From Paenibacillus sp. JNUCC-31 (lineage in GTDB: Bacteria; Bacillota; Bacilli; Paenibacillales; Paenibacillaceae), in assembly GCF_014844075.1 (NCBI RefSeq), contig NZ_CP062165.1, positions 1,612,001-1,676,000 of the forward strand: DNA of 64,000 nt. The letters are read 5' to 3'. A model generated the notes under the pieces. It saw only the letters and a program-made list of their open reading frames with translations, did not search any database and was not told where the DNA came from. Position 1 is the first letter of the stretch. Each line of letters begins with the position of its first letter. The position numbers and the translations under genes were made by a program. Below, piece by piece: positions 18,612-27,802 of the stretch.

Positions 18612-19052
18612 ATGGACCAAATCGATACCAATATCCTCTTTCATTTGCAAAACCAAGCGAGGCTATCCATGACCGAGTTGGGCAAGCTGGTAGGTTTATC
18701 TCAACCCGCCGTAACGGAACGTGTGAAGCGATTGGAAGAAAGCGGTGTAATCGAGGAGTACCGCACCATCATTTCTCCACAGAAAATAGGGAAGTCGAGC
18801 ACATCCTATCTTCTTTTTCGCACACGGGATTGTCATGCCTTTCTTGATTTCTGCTGCTCGTCACCGGAAGTGGTCGAATGTCATCGTGTGAGCGGAGAGC
18901 ATAACTACCTGTTAAAGATCATGACGGATTCCATTGCTGATCTCGAAGCATTTGGGGACCGATGTGATCAATACGGTACCTACACCACCCTCATCGCGAT
19001 ATCTTCACCTATTGCAACCAAAAATCTCATCGAAGGAACGAATGTAGTGTAA
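18612..19052 (+). CDS. Lrp/AsnC family transcriptional regulator
   Basis: A protein of 146 residues, the family's standard size. The N-terminal helix-turn-helix spans residues ~4-50 (MTELGKLVGLSQPAVTERVKRLEESGVI), and the C-terminal RAM ligand-binding domain includes VVECHRVSGEHNYLLKIM near residues 88-108. Lrp-type proteins bind DNA as multimers and respond to amino acids. Start ATG 18612 is preceded by AAAAGGGGG. It lies divergent from the serine hydrolase gene and convergent with an MFS exporter gene; Lrp family members often control neighbouring exporters. Confidence 0.94.
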   Translation: MDQIDTNILFHLQNQARLSMTELGKLVGLSQPAVTERVKRLEESGVIEEYRTIISPQKIGKSSTSYLLFRTRDCHAFLDFCCSSPEVVECHRVSGEHNYLLKIMTDSIADLEAFGDRCDQYGTYTTLIAISSPIATKNLIEGTNVV

Positions 19053-19068
19053 ATGATTCATTTCGTTT

Positions 19069-20244
19069 TTATCCTGTCTTGGGAAAACCATGTTTTCTGG
19101 CGGACCAGGTGACAATCAAAGCCATAACGATCAACAGGATCAGAGAAATCGGCAGGAAACGTGCCCCCATCTGTTCCAGAAGGATGGCTCCGACGATCCC
19201 CCCTCCCCCGATTCCCAGATTCCATGCTGTCACCAGCATGGATTGGGCGATATCGGCACTCTTGCCCCCGGCTTGCGCAATTGCAGTCTGCAACAACGTT
19301 GCTGCTCCTCCAAATGTAAGTCCCCAGGCGCCTACTCCCATAATGATCATCATCGGTTGATGGATAAAGACCCCCATGGCCAGCGAAGCTAGCGCAAATA
19401 TCACTAGACTGATCAGAATTAACAGCCTCATGTAGCGATCAATCAATAACCCAATAATCCATATACCGATCACCGAAGTCACTCCAAAGATCAGCAGAAC
19501 CAGATCAACCCGTCTGGACAGCACGGTCTCGCCGAGATAAGGTGATATATACGTGTACAGAATGTTATGGGCGAGTACCCAGGCCAGAACAACAAACAAT
19601 ATGGGACGTACCCCGGGAATAACAAAAATCCGATAAAGCGCAAGCTGATGACGAGCAGGCTCCCCCTTATAATCAGGTACTTTCCATAGCACCCAAAATA
19701 CAAGCGCAACCGTCAATAATGAGATTGTTCCAAAAATAAGGCGCCATCCTGCGAAATTGCCCAAAAAGGTACCCAACGGAACGCCCAGTGCAAGCGCCAA
19801 AGGTGTGCCCACCATGGCCACTGCCATCGCTTTTCCCTTTAACGAGCTTGAAACCATCCGGCGTGCGTAACCCGCAGTCATACCCCACAATACACCAGCA
19901 GATACACCCGCCATAAAACGGGCAGCAAGGGTCACTCCGTACACCGAAGATACAGCCGTAATGGTGTTAAATACCAGAAAACCAAGGATGCAGAGTAATA
20001 ACAGCGGCCTGCGTCTCCATCCACGTGTAGCCGTTGTTAAGGGGATCGCTGCCAGAAGAGATCCCACCGCATATAATGTGACGAGTTGTCCCGCCATACC
20101 TTCCCCGATCTCCAGATCCTGTGCTATTTGCGGCAGCAGTCCCGCCGGCAGGCTTTCGGTAAGAATGCATATAAATCCAGCCATAGCCAAAGCAAGCAAA
20201 CCTGACCATGGAAGACGTTCTCTTGCCACTTTGTTCGCGTTCAC
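19069..20244 (-). CDS. MFS transporter, DHA1 family (AraJ/PbuE-like exporter)
   Basis: A protein of 391 residues with twelve predicted helices. It starts with GTG and GGAGAGG is placed 6-8 bases upstream. Features: ESLPAGLLPQIAQDL in the first periplasmic loop, which is typical of this DHA1 branch; a motif A-like loop LTTATRGWRRRPLLLL after helix 2; and LALALGVPLGTFLG (motif C) in helix 5. Such proteins export sugars, purines or drugs; the substrate is unknown. It converges on the Lrp-type regulator with 16 bases between stops and no clear terminator. Confidence 0.92.
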   Translation of the reverse strand: MNANKVARERLPWSGLLALAMAGFICILTESLPAGLLPQIAQDLEIGEGMAGQLVTLYAVGSLLAAIPLTTATRGWRRRPLLLLCILGFLVFNTITAVSSVYGVTLAARFMAGVSAGVLWGMTAGYARRMVSSSLKGKAMAVAMVGTPLALALGVPLGTFLGNFAGWRLIFGTISLLTVALVFWVLWKVPDYKGEPARHQLALYRIFVIPGVRPILFVVLAWVLAHNILYTYISPYLGETVLSRRVDLVLLIFGVTSVIGIWIIGLLIDRYMRLLILISLVIFALASLAMGVFIHQPMMIIMGVGAWGLTFGGAATLLQTAIAQAGGKSADIAQSMLVTAWNLGIGGGGIVGAILLEQMGARFLPISLILLIVMALIVTWSARKHGFPKTG

Positions 20245-20642
20245 GAAGCCTCTCCTTTATCCTTTATTTTTTTAGGTCCAATAGCCTTTGGCCTACAAGA
20301 ATAAGCTTATAAAATCGGGTCCATATTGGGCATACTTAATTAACGGAAAACCGATCGTTTTAGGAGGATAATCCGGTTTATTTCGGTGTTTCACTTCGGA
20401 TTTCAATGTAAACGCTAATAAGCGGCATCCACGGATGCCGCCTTCATGTTTACTATCCTTATATGACCGCATTCGAACTCGGCTTCACAAAGGGGCATCA
20501 AGGGGAAAGCGACCTCCAAGGTGAAGGCTTGCCTGTTTTCGTTTAATTTTTTTCATTTTAATGTACAACAAAAAATCGGCCACCTTGTGACCGATTTTCT
20601 TCTTATCTGATTTATACTCCACACTCTGCACTTCCTTGTGGA
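20245..20642. other. Intergenic region with hairpins, no gene seen
   Basis: No coding frame is supported. It contains a perfect hairpin at 20422-20441 (GCGGCATC, loop CACG, GATGCCGC) without a T-run, a weak cre-like sequence at 20405-20420 (ATGTAAACGCTAATAA, one mismatch) about 160 bases upstream of the MFS start, and the terminator at 20566-20596. Confidence 0.65.
20566..20596 (-). terminator. Intrinsic terminator of second CUT1 operon
   Basis: On the minus strand AATCGGTCAC pairs with GTGGCCGATT (one wobble) and is followed by TTTT. It lies about 45 bases after the last permease stop. Confidence 0.8.
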
Positions 20643-21545
20643 TTACTCCTTCACACTACCCAGTTGCAAACCGTGGACGAAGTATTTTTGCAGAAACGGA
20701 TAGACAATCAGTATTGGCAGAGCCGCCACAATCGTAATAGCTGCCCGAATGGACACTGGCGTAACCATGTTACGCGCCGCCCCAATATCTGCACCGTTGG
20801 CGACTGCCGCGCTGCTGTTGGAATTCATGGACGAAGACAACAGCTTCATCAATTCGTATTGCAACGTGCTCAAATTTTGCTTGGAGGAAGCGTACAAGAA
20901 CGTATCAAACCATGAATTCCACTGCCCCACAGCGACGAACAGCGCCACGGTTGCCAGCACAGGCTGACACAGCGGCAGAATGATGGATATGAACGTTCTG
21001 AAATCGCCTGCCCCGTCAATTTTGGCCGATTCAATCAGACCCTCGGGGAGCGTCTGGATATACGTACGGATAACAATCATGTTAAACGCACTAATCAGGC
21101 CAGGAATAATGTAGACGAGGAAGTTGTTAAGCAAATGCAGATCCTTCATCAAGAAATAGGTCGGAATCAGACCTGCACTGAAATACATCGTGAGCACAAC
21201 GACAATCGTAATCGGCTTACGAAGGATATAGTCCTTACGGCTTAGCGTATAGGCCAGCATCGAAGTCAGGAACAGGCTAAGGATTGTACCCAGCACCGTT
21301 CTCGCCACAGAGATTCCAAAGGCCTGGAAAATGGTTCCTCCGGCAAATACGGCTCTGTAGTTCTGGTCCGTCCATTCCCGCGGCCATAGATAGATGCCTC
21401 CTCGAATGGTGTCATTGCCCGCATTAAAAGATATGGCAAGAGTATTCAGAAACGGATACAGGGTCACGACCGCAATAAAGATCATCAGTGCGCCGTTTAA
21501 TGTATGGAAGACAATCGGCTCAAGCCGAGACTTGTTCATTCCCAT
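20643..21545 (-). CDS. CUT1 carbohydrate ABC transporter permease (LplC/YtcP type)
   Basis: A protein of 300 residues with about six membrane helices. The EAA loop is around residues 175-205 (ESAKIDGAGDFRTFISIILP), and the C-terminus FLQKYFVHGLQLGSVKE is the LplC signature. Start ATG 21545 has GAGGAGGACACATCG upstream. It follows the LplB-type permease by 13 bases and ends the operon in a terminator. With the lipoprotein at 22637 it forms an importer likely used for xylo-oligosaccharides or aldouronates, inferred from the GH10 xylanase gene upstream. Confidence 0.94.
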   Translation of the reverse strand: MGMNKSRLEPIVFHTLNGALMIFIAVVTLYPFLNTLAISFNAGNDTIRGGIYLWPREWTDQNYRAVFAGGTIFQAFGISVARTVLGTILSLFLTSMLAYTLSRKDYILRKPITIVVVLTMYFSAGLIPTYFLMKDLHLLNNFLVYIIPGLISAFNMIVIRTYIQTLPEGLIESAKIDGAGDFRTFISIILPLCQPVLATVALFVAVGQWNSWFDTFLYASSKQNLSTLQYELMKLLSSSMNSNSSAAVANGADIGAARNMVTPVSIRAAITIVAALPILIVYPFLQKYFVHGLQLGSVKE

Positions 21546-21558
21546 CGATGTGTCCTCC

Positions 21559-22524
21559 TCATATTAATCGGTCCTCACCGAAACGTTTGGAAATCGAGTT
21601 GGCTGCAAATATTAGCGTAATACTAACGACCGTTTTGAAAATACCTGCAGCAGTAGCAAGAGAATAGTTACCAATCTGCAATCCGTATTTCAAGACAAAG
21701 ATGTCAATGGTCTGAGACCAGTCAACGACAACCCCGTTACCCAGCAGGTACTGAACTTCAAATCCTGCCTCCAGAATCCATCCCATGTTCATGATCAACA
21801 GGATAATGACAATGGACTTGATTCCAGGCAGTGTCACATACAGCATTTTCTTATACCTGTTGGCTCCATCAATCTCAGCTGCTTCATAGAGCGAGGGGTC
21901 GATAGAAGTAATGGCGGCCAGATAAATAATGGCATTCCAGCCTACCTCTTTCCACACATGCGATGCACCAACAATTCCCCAGAAGTATTCCGGGACACTA
22001 AGCCACATGATGGGTTCCTGAATCAGTCCCAGCTTCATCAAGACCACGTTGACAATCCCGCCGTCTACGGATAACGAACTAGCCACTATCCCCGTTACGA
22101 TGATCCATGACAAGAAGTGGGGTAAATACGAAATCGTTTGAACCGTCCGTTTATAGAACTTGTTTTTGATCTCATTAAGGAGAATCGCAAAAACAATAGC
22201 CGTTACAAATCCAAGCACCATGTTAATGACACTCATGGCAATCGTGTTGCGAAGCACGTTCAGAAACGCGTCGTCCGTAAGCAGAAACTTGAAGTGCTTA
22301 AGTCCGACCCATTCCTGCTGCGCGAAACTCTTCGCCGGACTGTAATTCTGAAAGGCCATAACCCAGCCCCAGATTGGATAATACGAAAATACCAAAATGT
22401 ACGCAACAATGGGCAGAGACATGAACATCAATTGCTTCTGACTGCGTAAACGCTTTAATAAAGGCGTCTTGGCAACGATGGTTGGAGCGGATTGATCTTG
22501 TATGGCTCCTGGCGTGTTTGCCAT
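21559..22524 (-). CDS. CUT1 carbohydrate ABC transporter permease (LplB/YteP type)
   Basis: A protein of 321 residues. An unusual ~30-residue cytoplasmic N-terminus (MANTPGAIQDQSAPTIVAK) precedes the first helix (residues ~33-50). The EAA loop is near residues 215-245 (YEAAEIDGANRYKKMLYVTLPG). Start ATG 22524 is preceded by AGGAGGAGTGAAGG. It sits 112 bases after the binding lipoprotein gene and 13 before the partner permease, in one operon. No ATPase gene is present, so an MsmX-type ATPase from elsewhere is inferred. Confidence 0.94.
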   Translation of the reverse strand: MANTPGAIQDQSAPTIVAKTPLLKRLRSQKQLMFMSLPIVAYILVFSYYPIWGWVMAFQNYSPAKSFAQQEWVGLKHFKFLLTDDAFLNVLRNTIAMSVINMVLGFVTAIVFAILLNEIKNKFYKRTVQTISYLPHFLSWIIVTGIVASSLSVDGGIVNVVLMKLGLIQEPIMWLSVPEYFWGIVGASHVWKEVGWNAIIYLAAITSIDPSLYEAAEIDGANRYKKMLYVTLPGIKSIVIILLIMNMGWILEAGFEVQYLLGNGVVVDWSQTIDIFVLKYGLQIGNYSLATAAGIFKTVVSITLIFAANSISKRFGEDRLI

Positions 22525-22636
22525 CCTTCACTCCTCCTATTAACATACAGCGGCCGTTTGCATGGAAGCCTCGGAAGGCTACGAATGGCATTCATTCCAT
22601 TCGTGCCTCCCAGGGGAATATCCACTGCCACTTTTT

Positions 22637-24298
22637 TTATTTTTCTACAGTCCAGTTCTGAATCCGCCATTGCAGTTGCTCGTTAATCCGTTCTTCATAA
22701 GCCTTCACGTTAATTTTCTTGTAAGCGTCCACATATTCGTTCCAGATCGAATCGAACTCATTCGCTTTTGACATGATTGCTCTAGGCAAGAACTTCAGGG
22801 AAGTATCTGTCATTTGTTTGTTCGCTACCGAAGCATCCGAACCTTCCTTCAGGTCCACCTGCCATGCTGGATAGTACACTGGATTCTCTGGAGCAGGAGA
22901 GAAGAAGTCACTCCATGTTTTGTATCCATAAGCATCCAGCAATTCTTTATCCTCCGGCTTCAAGCTGTCATAGAATTCTTCAGGCTGATTCGTTGCTCCG
23001 ATCGCATTGCCATCTTCGAAAGTTCCTTCCATTTTCGGTGCTGCACCGTAGAAGCCTTCTGCCTTGTTAGCCAGCTTCCATGCCGGATCTTCCTGCTGTG
23101 TACGCTGCTCTGGTGTACGATAAAATCTTCCTTCATCATTTACCATGTAATCCACGCCTTCTTCACCCCAGGACAGAAGCTTCTGATACTTCTCATCCAT
23201 AAGCTTATCCAGGAACTTGATGATTGCTACCGGGTCTTCGGCATCTTTACTGATACCAAAGCCGTTATTCAGGTTGATGACCGGTCGGTCAAGGTAGTGA
23301 TCTTTGATACTTGTATCATAAACAAGCGGGAATCCTACATAGGTTTGACTGATTTTACCTTGGGCTACGAGCGGGTCCTCACCTTGCTGGAAATTCCAGT
23401 GCTGGTCGAACATGCCGACGACGCGCCCCGAGGAGATTTTAGCCAGATACTGATCATAGTTTTGAACAAAAGCTTCCTTATCCAGCAAACCTTCATTATA
23501 GAGATTATTCAGTTCCTTATAGTACTGTTTGGAGATATCCTTATCGGCAAATACGGTTGCTACGCCTTTGTCATCTACCACGACGCCGCCATCATTCGGA
23601 TGACCTGTCAGATGCTCCGGTGGATTAAGCAATGGGAACGTTCTCCAGTCGGAAGCAAGTGTAGTGAATCCAATGGTTGGTTGACCATCTTCCGTGGTTG
23701 GATGCTTCGCGGCATAATCACGAATCAGCTTCATATAGTCATCCAGAGTCTTAGGTGTTGGATAGCCTGCTTCTTTCAGAACTGACTTCTGAATCCAGAA
23801 CGCAGGACCAGAGTAATAGTTGCTGATAAACTCTCCAGTGTATACGCCGTAGTTCGGCAACCAGTAGATATGTCCATCACTGGAATCTTTCATCCGTTCC
23901 CAGTCTTTTGCAAAATGCTTCTTCAGGTTAGGTGCATGCTGCTCGATCAGATCTTCCAGCGGAATAACCGCTCCGGCCGAGACAAGCTTCGTATCGGCTG
24001 TGATCAGATCCGGAAAATCTCCACCAGCGATCATAACACCCAGCTTCTGTTGCAGGTCTCCTACCAGGAACTCCATGTTCAACTTGACACCCAGTTCCTC
24101 CTCAATCTTTTTGTAAATCCGGTTGTCTTGAGTAGGTGCCTGATTCGGTGTACCAATAAAAGCTGAGATGTTTAATACTTCTTTGCCGTCGGGTGTAGTC
24201 GTTTTGGCGCTGTCTCCGCTACATCCGGCCAATGCTAAACTAAAGGCCAGAACGAGTGAAACGGAACCCCAAAGTTTCTTTTTCTTCAATCCCCCCAT
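22637..24298 (-). CDS. Extracellular oligosaccharide-binding lipoprotein (LplA type)
   Basis: A protein of 553 residues, typical for large family 1 binding proteins of the LplA/YtcQ group. The signal runs MGGLKKKK, a hydrophobic core, and lipobox LAGC with Cys at residue 25, so it is lipid-anchored outside the cell. Aromatic-rich stretches (WKLANKAEGFYGAAP, YGYKTWSDFF, VYYPAWQ) would line a sugar cleft. Start ATG 24298 follows CCAAGGAGGGGCAATAC. It lies 147 bases after the YesN-type regulator gene and before both permeases. Its ligand is plausibly an aldouronate or xylo-oligosaccharide because a GH10 enzyme is encoded at 29139-30143. Confidence 0.94.
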   Translation of the reverse strand: MGGLKKKKLWGSVSLVLAFSLALAGCSGDSAKTTTPDGKEVLNISAFIGTPNQAPTQDNRIYKKIEEELGVKLNMEFLVGDLQQKLGVMIAGGDFPDLITADTKLVSAGAVIPLEDLIEQHAPNLKKHFAKDWERMKDSSDGHIYWLPNYGVYTGEFISNYYSGPAFWIQKSVLKEAGYPTPKTLDDYMKLIRDYAAKHPTTEDGQPTIGFTTLASDWRTFPLLNPPEHLTGHPNDGGVVVDDKGVATVFADKDISKQYYKELNNLYNEGLLDKEAFVQNYDQYLAKISSGRVVGMFDQHWNFQQGEDPLVAQGKISQTYVGFPLVYDTSIKDHYLDRPVINLNNGFGISKDAEDPVAIIKFLDKLMDEKYQKLLSWGEEGVDYMVNDEGRFYRTPEQRTQQEDPAWKLANKAEGFYGAAPKMEGTFEDGNAIGATNQPEEFYDSLKPEDKELLDAYGYKTWSDFFSPAPENPVYYPAWQVDLKEGSDASVANKQMTDTSLKFLPRAIMSKANEFDSIWNEYVDAYKKINVKAYEERINEQLQWRIQNWTVEK

Positions 24299-24445
24299 GT
24301 ATTGCCCCTCCTTGGAAGTGGTTTGCCTTACTGCTCTTATTATGAAGAAATGTATGCGGTTACAAAATAAACAGATTTAAGCTCCTCCCCCCCTTTTTTT
24401 CAGAATATGGAAACGTAAAAATCGAACAACGAAGTCATTGTTCCT

Positions 24446-25996
24446 TTACCTGACAGACTGTTGTCGGTATTCTGCCGGTTTCATGCCCAACCTCTTCTCA
24501 AATTGTTTCAGGAAATACTGATAACTTCTGTAACCCACTTCTTCTGCAATGGCGCAGGAAGTCTGCTCTGTCTCCCGGAGGAGCTGCTTCGCTTCTTCCA
24601 TTCGCAGATCGTGTACAACATCCAATACACCCTTGCCATATTTGCGCGTGAAAGACTGCCCCAGATGCACTGGATTGATATAAAATTGCTCGGCAAGCTC
24701 CCTGATCGTAAACGTCTCTTTATAATGACTGCGCAGATATTCGGCCACCATCGCCTGGGTTCCTCCAACCTGCTTTTGCCGAAGTGTCATCACTTCCGAT
24801 TGACATGTCAGACAGAATTCCTCCAGCATACTGGCCGATTCTTCAATATTTCGATGATGCCGTCGACTCATCTGAAGTGCGGATTCCTGAATCAGAGTAT
24901 TGGGCTCGCCCCCTAGCTCCTTGCAAAGAGCGAGACCCCGAAACAGAATTTGGGTCGAAAAAATATGGATTAGTTCCGGTGCAGCCATGTCCTGCTTGAA
25001 CCTGTCGAACGCTCTCCGAACAGATACCAAGAGCTCTTCAGTCGAACCATTCTCCAACTGCTCCATAATATCGTCGGCCTCAATCAGTGTTCCAGGATCA
25101 AACAGCAATGGCTGCTCCCGTATATCTTCAGCGAACATGACACTACTCTCACTAAAAAACAGGAAACGACCAGCCTCTAAAGAGGAACTGTAGGATACGG
25201 GCAATTCCTCCAGTTCATGGACGGGCAGACCTACAGCCATCTTCACCTCAGCAGAGCCCTCATTCTGCACACTCGCCAGAGCCCTCTCAGCGAAAGCTCG
25301 AAGTGAACTTGTCACCCCGGTTGCTTTGGAATGAGCCTCACCCCATACGATGCCACAGGTCATCTGTCCACTATCGATCAGATAACAGCAGCTTTCTTTC
25401 TCTGCTATTTGCTGCAGGACAGAACGGGCATGACTTGTAACTTCCCCTTCAAACATGACCTGCGCATATGTCCACTGATTCGCTCTTTCTGACATCTCGG
25501 ATATGAGCCATGTTTCCTCCTGACCATCAGCCAGTTCCGCCCCCGTAACCAGCTCCGTTAAAACCCGCCTGATTCGCTGTTCTTTCGCCTGTTCACGAAT
25601 CCGTTCGAGCGTTTCCCGTTCCTGTAGTTCTTGTCTTAATCGCTCCAGCATGTCATCAGCTTCCGGTCCAACAACCGGTTTGGTCAAATAATTGGATACG
25701 CCCAAACGGATCGCCTGTCTGGCATAATTAAAGTCGCTGTACCCACTTGTAATGACAAATAACGTGGAATCATGTCCCCGACGACGTGCTTCTTCAATCA
25801 ATTCCAGCCCACTCATGGCTGGCATCCGAATGTCCGTAACGACCAGATCAGGTTGCGCTGTGCAAATGGCATCCATGGCTTCTTCACCATTGGCACATAT
25901 GCCTCCGATCTCGAACCCGTGCTTTTCCCAATCAATCAATAATTGGAGCCCTTCGATGGCAAATGGCTCATCGTCAACCAGCAATACTTTGTACAT
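24446..25996 (-). CDS. AraC-type response regulator (YesN family), long form
   Basis: A protein of 516 residues. The receiver domain has D8/D9 and phospho-acceptor D55 (LVVTDIRMP), with TKPVV near residue 105. A ~300-residue middle region of the kind seen in long YesN proteins follows. The C-terminal AraC domain has IRELAEQFYINPVHLGQSF and a second helix-turn-helix YRSYQYFLKQFEKRLGMKP. Start ATG 25996 lies 12 bases after the kinase stop. It is the second response regulator of this cluster; the first lies upstream of the kinase (27803-28894). It most likely activates the transporter genes that follow it. Confidence 0.95.
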   Translation of the reverse strand: MYKVLLVDDEPFAIEGLQLLIDWEKHGFEIGGICANGEEAMDAICTAQPDLVVTDIRMPAMSGLELIEEARRRGHDSTLFVITSGYSDFNYARQAIRLGVSNYLTKPVVGPEADDMLERLRQELQERETLERIREQAKEQRIRRVLTELVTGAELADGQEETWLISEMSERANQWTYAQVMFEGEVTSHARSVLQQIAEKESCCYLIDSGQMTCGIVWGEAHSKATGVTSSLRAFAERALASVQNEGSAEVKMAVGLPVHELEELPVSYSSSLEAGRFLFFSESSVMFAEDIREQPLLFDPGTLIEADDIMEQLENGSTEELLVSVRRAFDRFKQDMAAPELIHIFSTQILFRGLALCKELGGEPNTLIQESALQMSRRHHRNIEESASMLEEFCLTCQSEVMTLRQKQVGGTQAMVAEYLRSHYKETFTIRELAEQFYINPVHLGQSFTRKYGKGVLDVVHDLRMEEAKQLLRETEQTSCAIAEEVGYRSYQYFLKQFEKRLGMKPAEYRQQSVR

Positions 25997-26007
25997 GTCT
26001 GCACCTC

Positions 26008-27792
26008 CTATTCTTTCAATGCAAGTCTGGCGTAAGGAATATGGTACCCTGCATCTGTGCCAGTCCCGGCTTCACTATTAATCGTAAAGTTCACATCCCC
26101 TGCATAAAAAAGCTCCAATCGCCGATAAACATTACGTAGTCCCACATGCCCTCCATCCAATGGTCGGTCGGAACGCATGTCTCTTAGCAGCTGACTCAGC
26201 TTGCCTTCATCCATGCCAATGCCATTGTCAATCACACGAACATCCAACCCAGACTCGCTTAGTTTGGCAGTCACTTTAATCAGTCGCCCGGCTTTACGGG
26301 CCTGCAATCCATGCTTGCATGCATTTTCGACCAGAGGCTGAATGCTCATCCGCGGTATACGCAAAGTCGTTGCTTCTGGATCAATATCGAAGGTATAGTC
26401 AAACAGCTCTCCGAAGCGAAATTTCTCAATTTGCAAATAAAGGGTAGTAAACTGGAGCTCTTCCTGAAGGGGAATCAGATTATCTGAACGACTGAGCAGC
26501 TGTCTCATCAGCAAGGACAGGCTTTTAATAATCTCGATGACTTCCGTATATCCATTCTTCGTACTTACGACGAGCAGGGCATTGAGTGTATTAAATAAAA
26601 AGTGCGGATTCATCTGACTTTGAAGCATGGACAATTCAGTTCTTACCCGATCCAGTTCCAGATCCTTTTGCCGGATTTCTAATTTGTACACGTCGTTGAT
26701 CAACGAATGAATCATGCCAATCATCATGTTGAATGTACGAATCAGCCCTCCAATCTCATCCCTTCCCTCATGAATGTCTATGAGATCAAACCGTTCGTTG
26801 CGCACCTTATCCATATGTCTTGCCAGTTTTCGAACCCGATAATGATAGGACCGCAAAATGATGTAAATAAGCACGGAAGGCACAACGATACTGATAGCGA
26901 GCAGACCCAAAATGGAATTAAGAGCTTCCTCCAACAGCTGATCCAAATGTCTTGTATCTGCAATTCCAATCAGTTTCCAGCCTTTTAGATAGGCCAGATT
27001 GCCGAGTGATTTCTCCATCATGTATTCAGACTTTGCGTTACTTCCAGTCGTTGGCATATCGACCCATGCCCCCAAGTTCCCTTCGGTTACGTCACCGCTG
27101 GAGACTACGGTACGATTCGTGCCGTCGACCAGACGAAGCTGGAGACTATCCGTCTCACGATTCAGAATGCTGTACACTCGACTGACTTCGAGATCGACCT
27201 TGGAATATTTCGCGTAGTTGTCATACGAATCGTAGGTATCCATTTTGCCAATGACACTGATTCGTGTGCCCGGATTAAATCCGGAAGTTTCGTTATAATC
27301 GACAACCATAATGCCGCCGCTGGTTTTCTCCAACTGTTTTAGACCGGGAAGAGAATCTGCCCCCTTATCCATTACGATGTAATGACTGCCAGTCTGAATC
27401 GTCTGGTTATCCGTATAGATTCGTACTTCCAATATGTTGGCAGACATATAACGAGTTAATTTGTCGCGCAAAAATCCATGGTACTCATTGTAATAATCCA
27501 CAGGAGAACGGTAGGTCCGATCCAATGCTTCATACAACGAATCATCTGCTGCAATCATTCGGCTGAGCGCAACACTTTCATCGATCATGCCCATCAGTTC
27601 GCCCGCTGCCCGCTCCATGGACTTGCGTAAATTTTCCTGCTCCCGAACCTTAATGTCGGCAGAGGTACGTTGATAAAAAAAGAGATTAATCGTAATGACC
27701 GGAAGAAGGATGCTCAGCACATAAATCAGCAAAAATTTGGATCGCAGAGGAATGTCATTTACTTTATGGAACATCCAGATTTTTTTACGCAC
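26008..27792 (-). CDS. Sensor histidine kinase (YesM family)
   Basis: With GTG at 27792 as start the protein has 594 residues. That start is chosen because AAGGG lies seven bases upstream and the gene then begins 10 bases after the preceding regulator; the longer open frame to 27900 would overlap it by about 100 bases. It has a membrane helix near residues 20-40, an extracellular sensor region, a second helix near 290-315, HAMP, the phospho-acceptor H397 (MNPHFLFNTL) and a HATPase with VIDNGIGMDEG and GHVGLRNVYRRL. It is flanked by two AraC-type response regulators and may phosphorylate one or both. Confidence 0.94.
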   Translation of the reverse strand: MRKKIWMFHKVNDIPLRSKFLLIYVLSILLPVITINLFFYQRTSADIKVREQENLRKSMERAAGELMGMIDESVALSRMIAADDSLYEALDRTYRSPVDYYNEYHGFLRDKLTRYMSANILEVRIYTDNQTIQTGSHYIVMDKGADSLPGLKQLEKTSGGIMVVDYNETSGFNPGTRISVIGKMDTYDSYDNYAKYSKVDLEVSRVYSILNRETDSLQLRLVDGTNRTVVSSGDVTEGNLGAWVDMPTTGSNAKSEYMMEKSLGNLAYLKGWKLIGIADTRHLDQLLEEALNSILGLLAISIVVPSVLIYIILRSYHYRVRKLARHMDKVRNERFDLIDIHEGRDEIGGLIRTFNMMIGMIHSLINDVYKLEIRQKDLELDRVRTELSMLQSQMNPHFLFNTLNALLVVSTKNGYTEVIEIIKSLSLLMRQLLSRSDNLIPLQEELQFTTLYLQIEKFRFGELFDYTFDIDPEATTLRIPRMSIQPLVENACKHGLQARKAGRLIKVTAKLSESGLDVRVIDNGIGMDEGKLSQLLRDMRSDRPLDGGHVGLRNVYRRLELFYAGDVNFTINSEAGTGTDAGYHIPYARLALKE

Positions 27793-27802
27793 ATGATCAC
27801 CC

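Noticed and set aside
22814..23785. 323-codon + strand frame
   Set aside because: Antisense to the oligosaccharide-binding lipoprotein; no start signal or recognisable domain.
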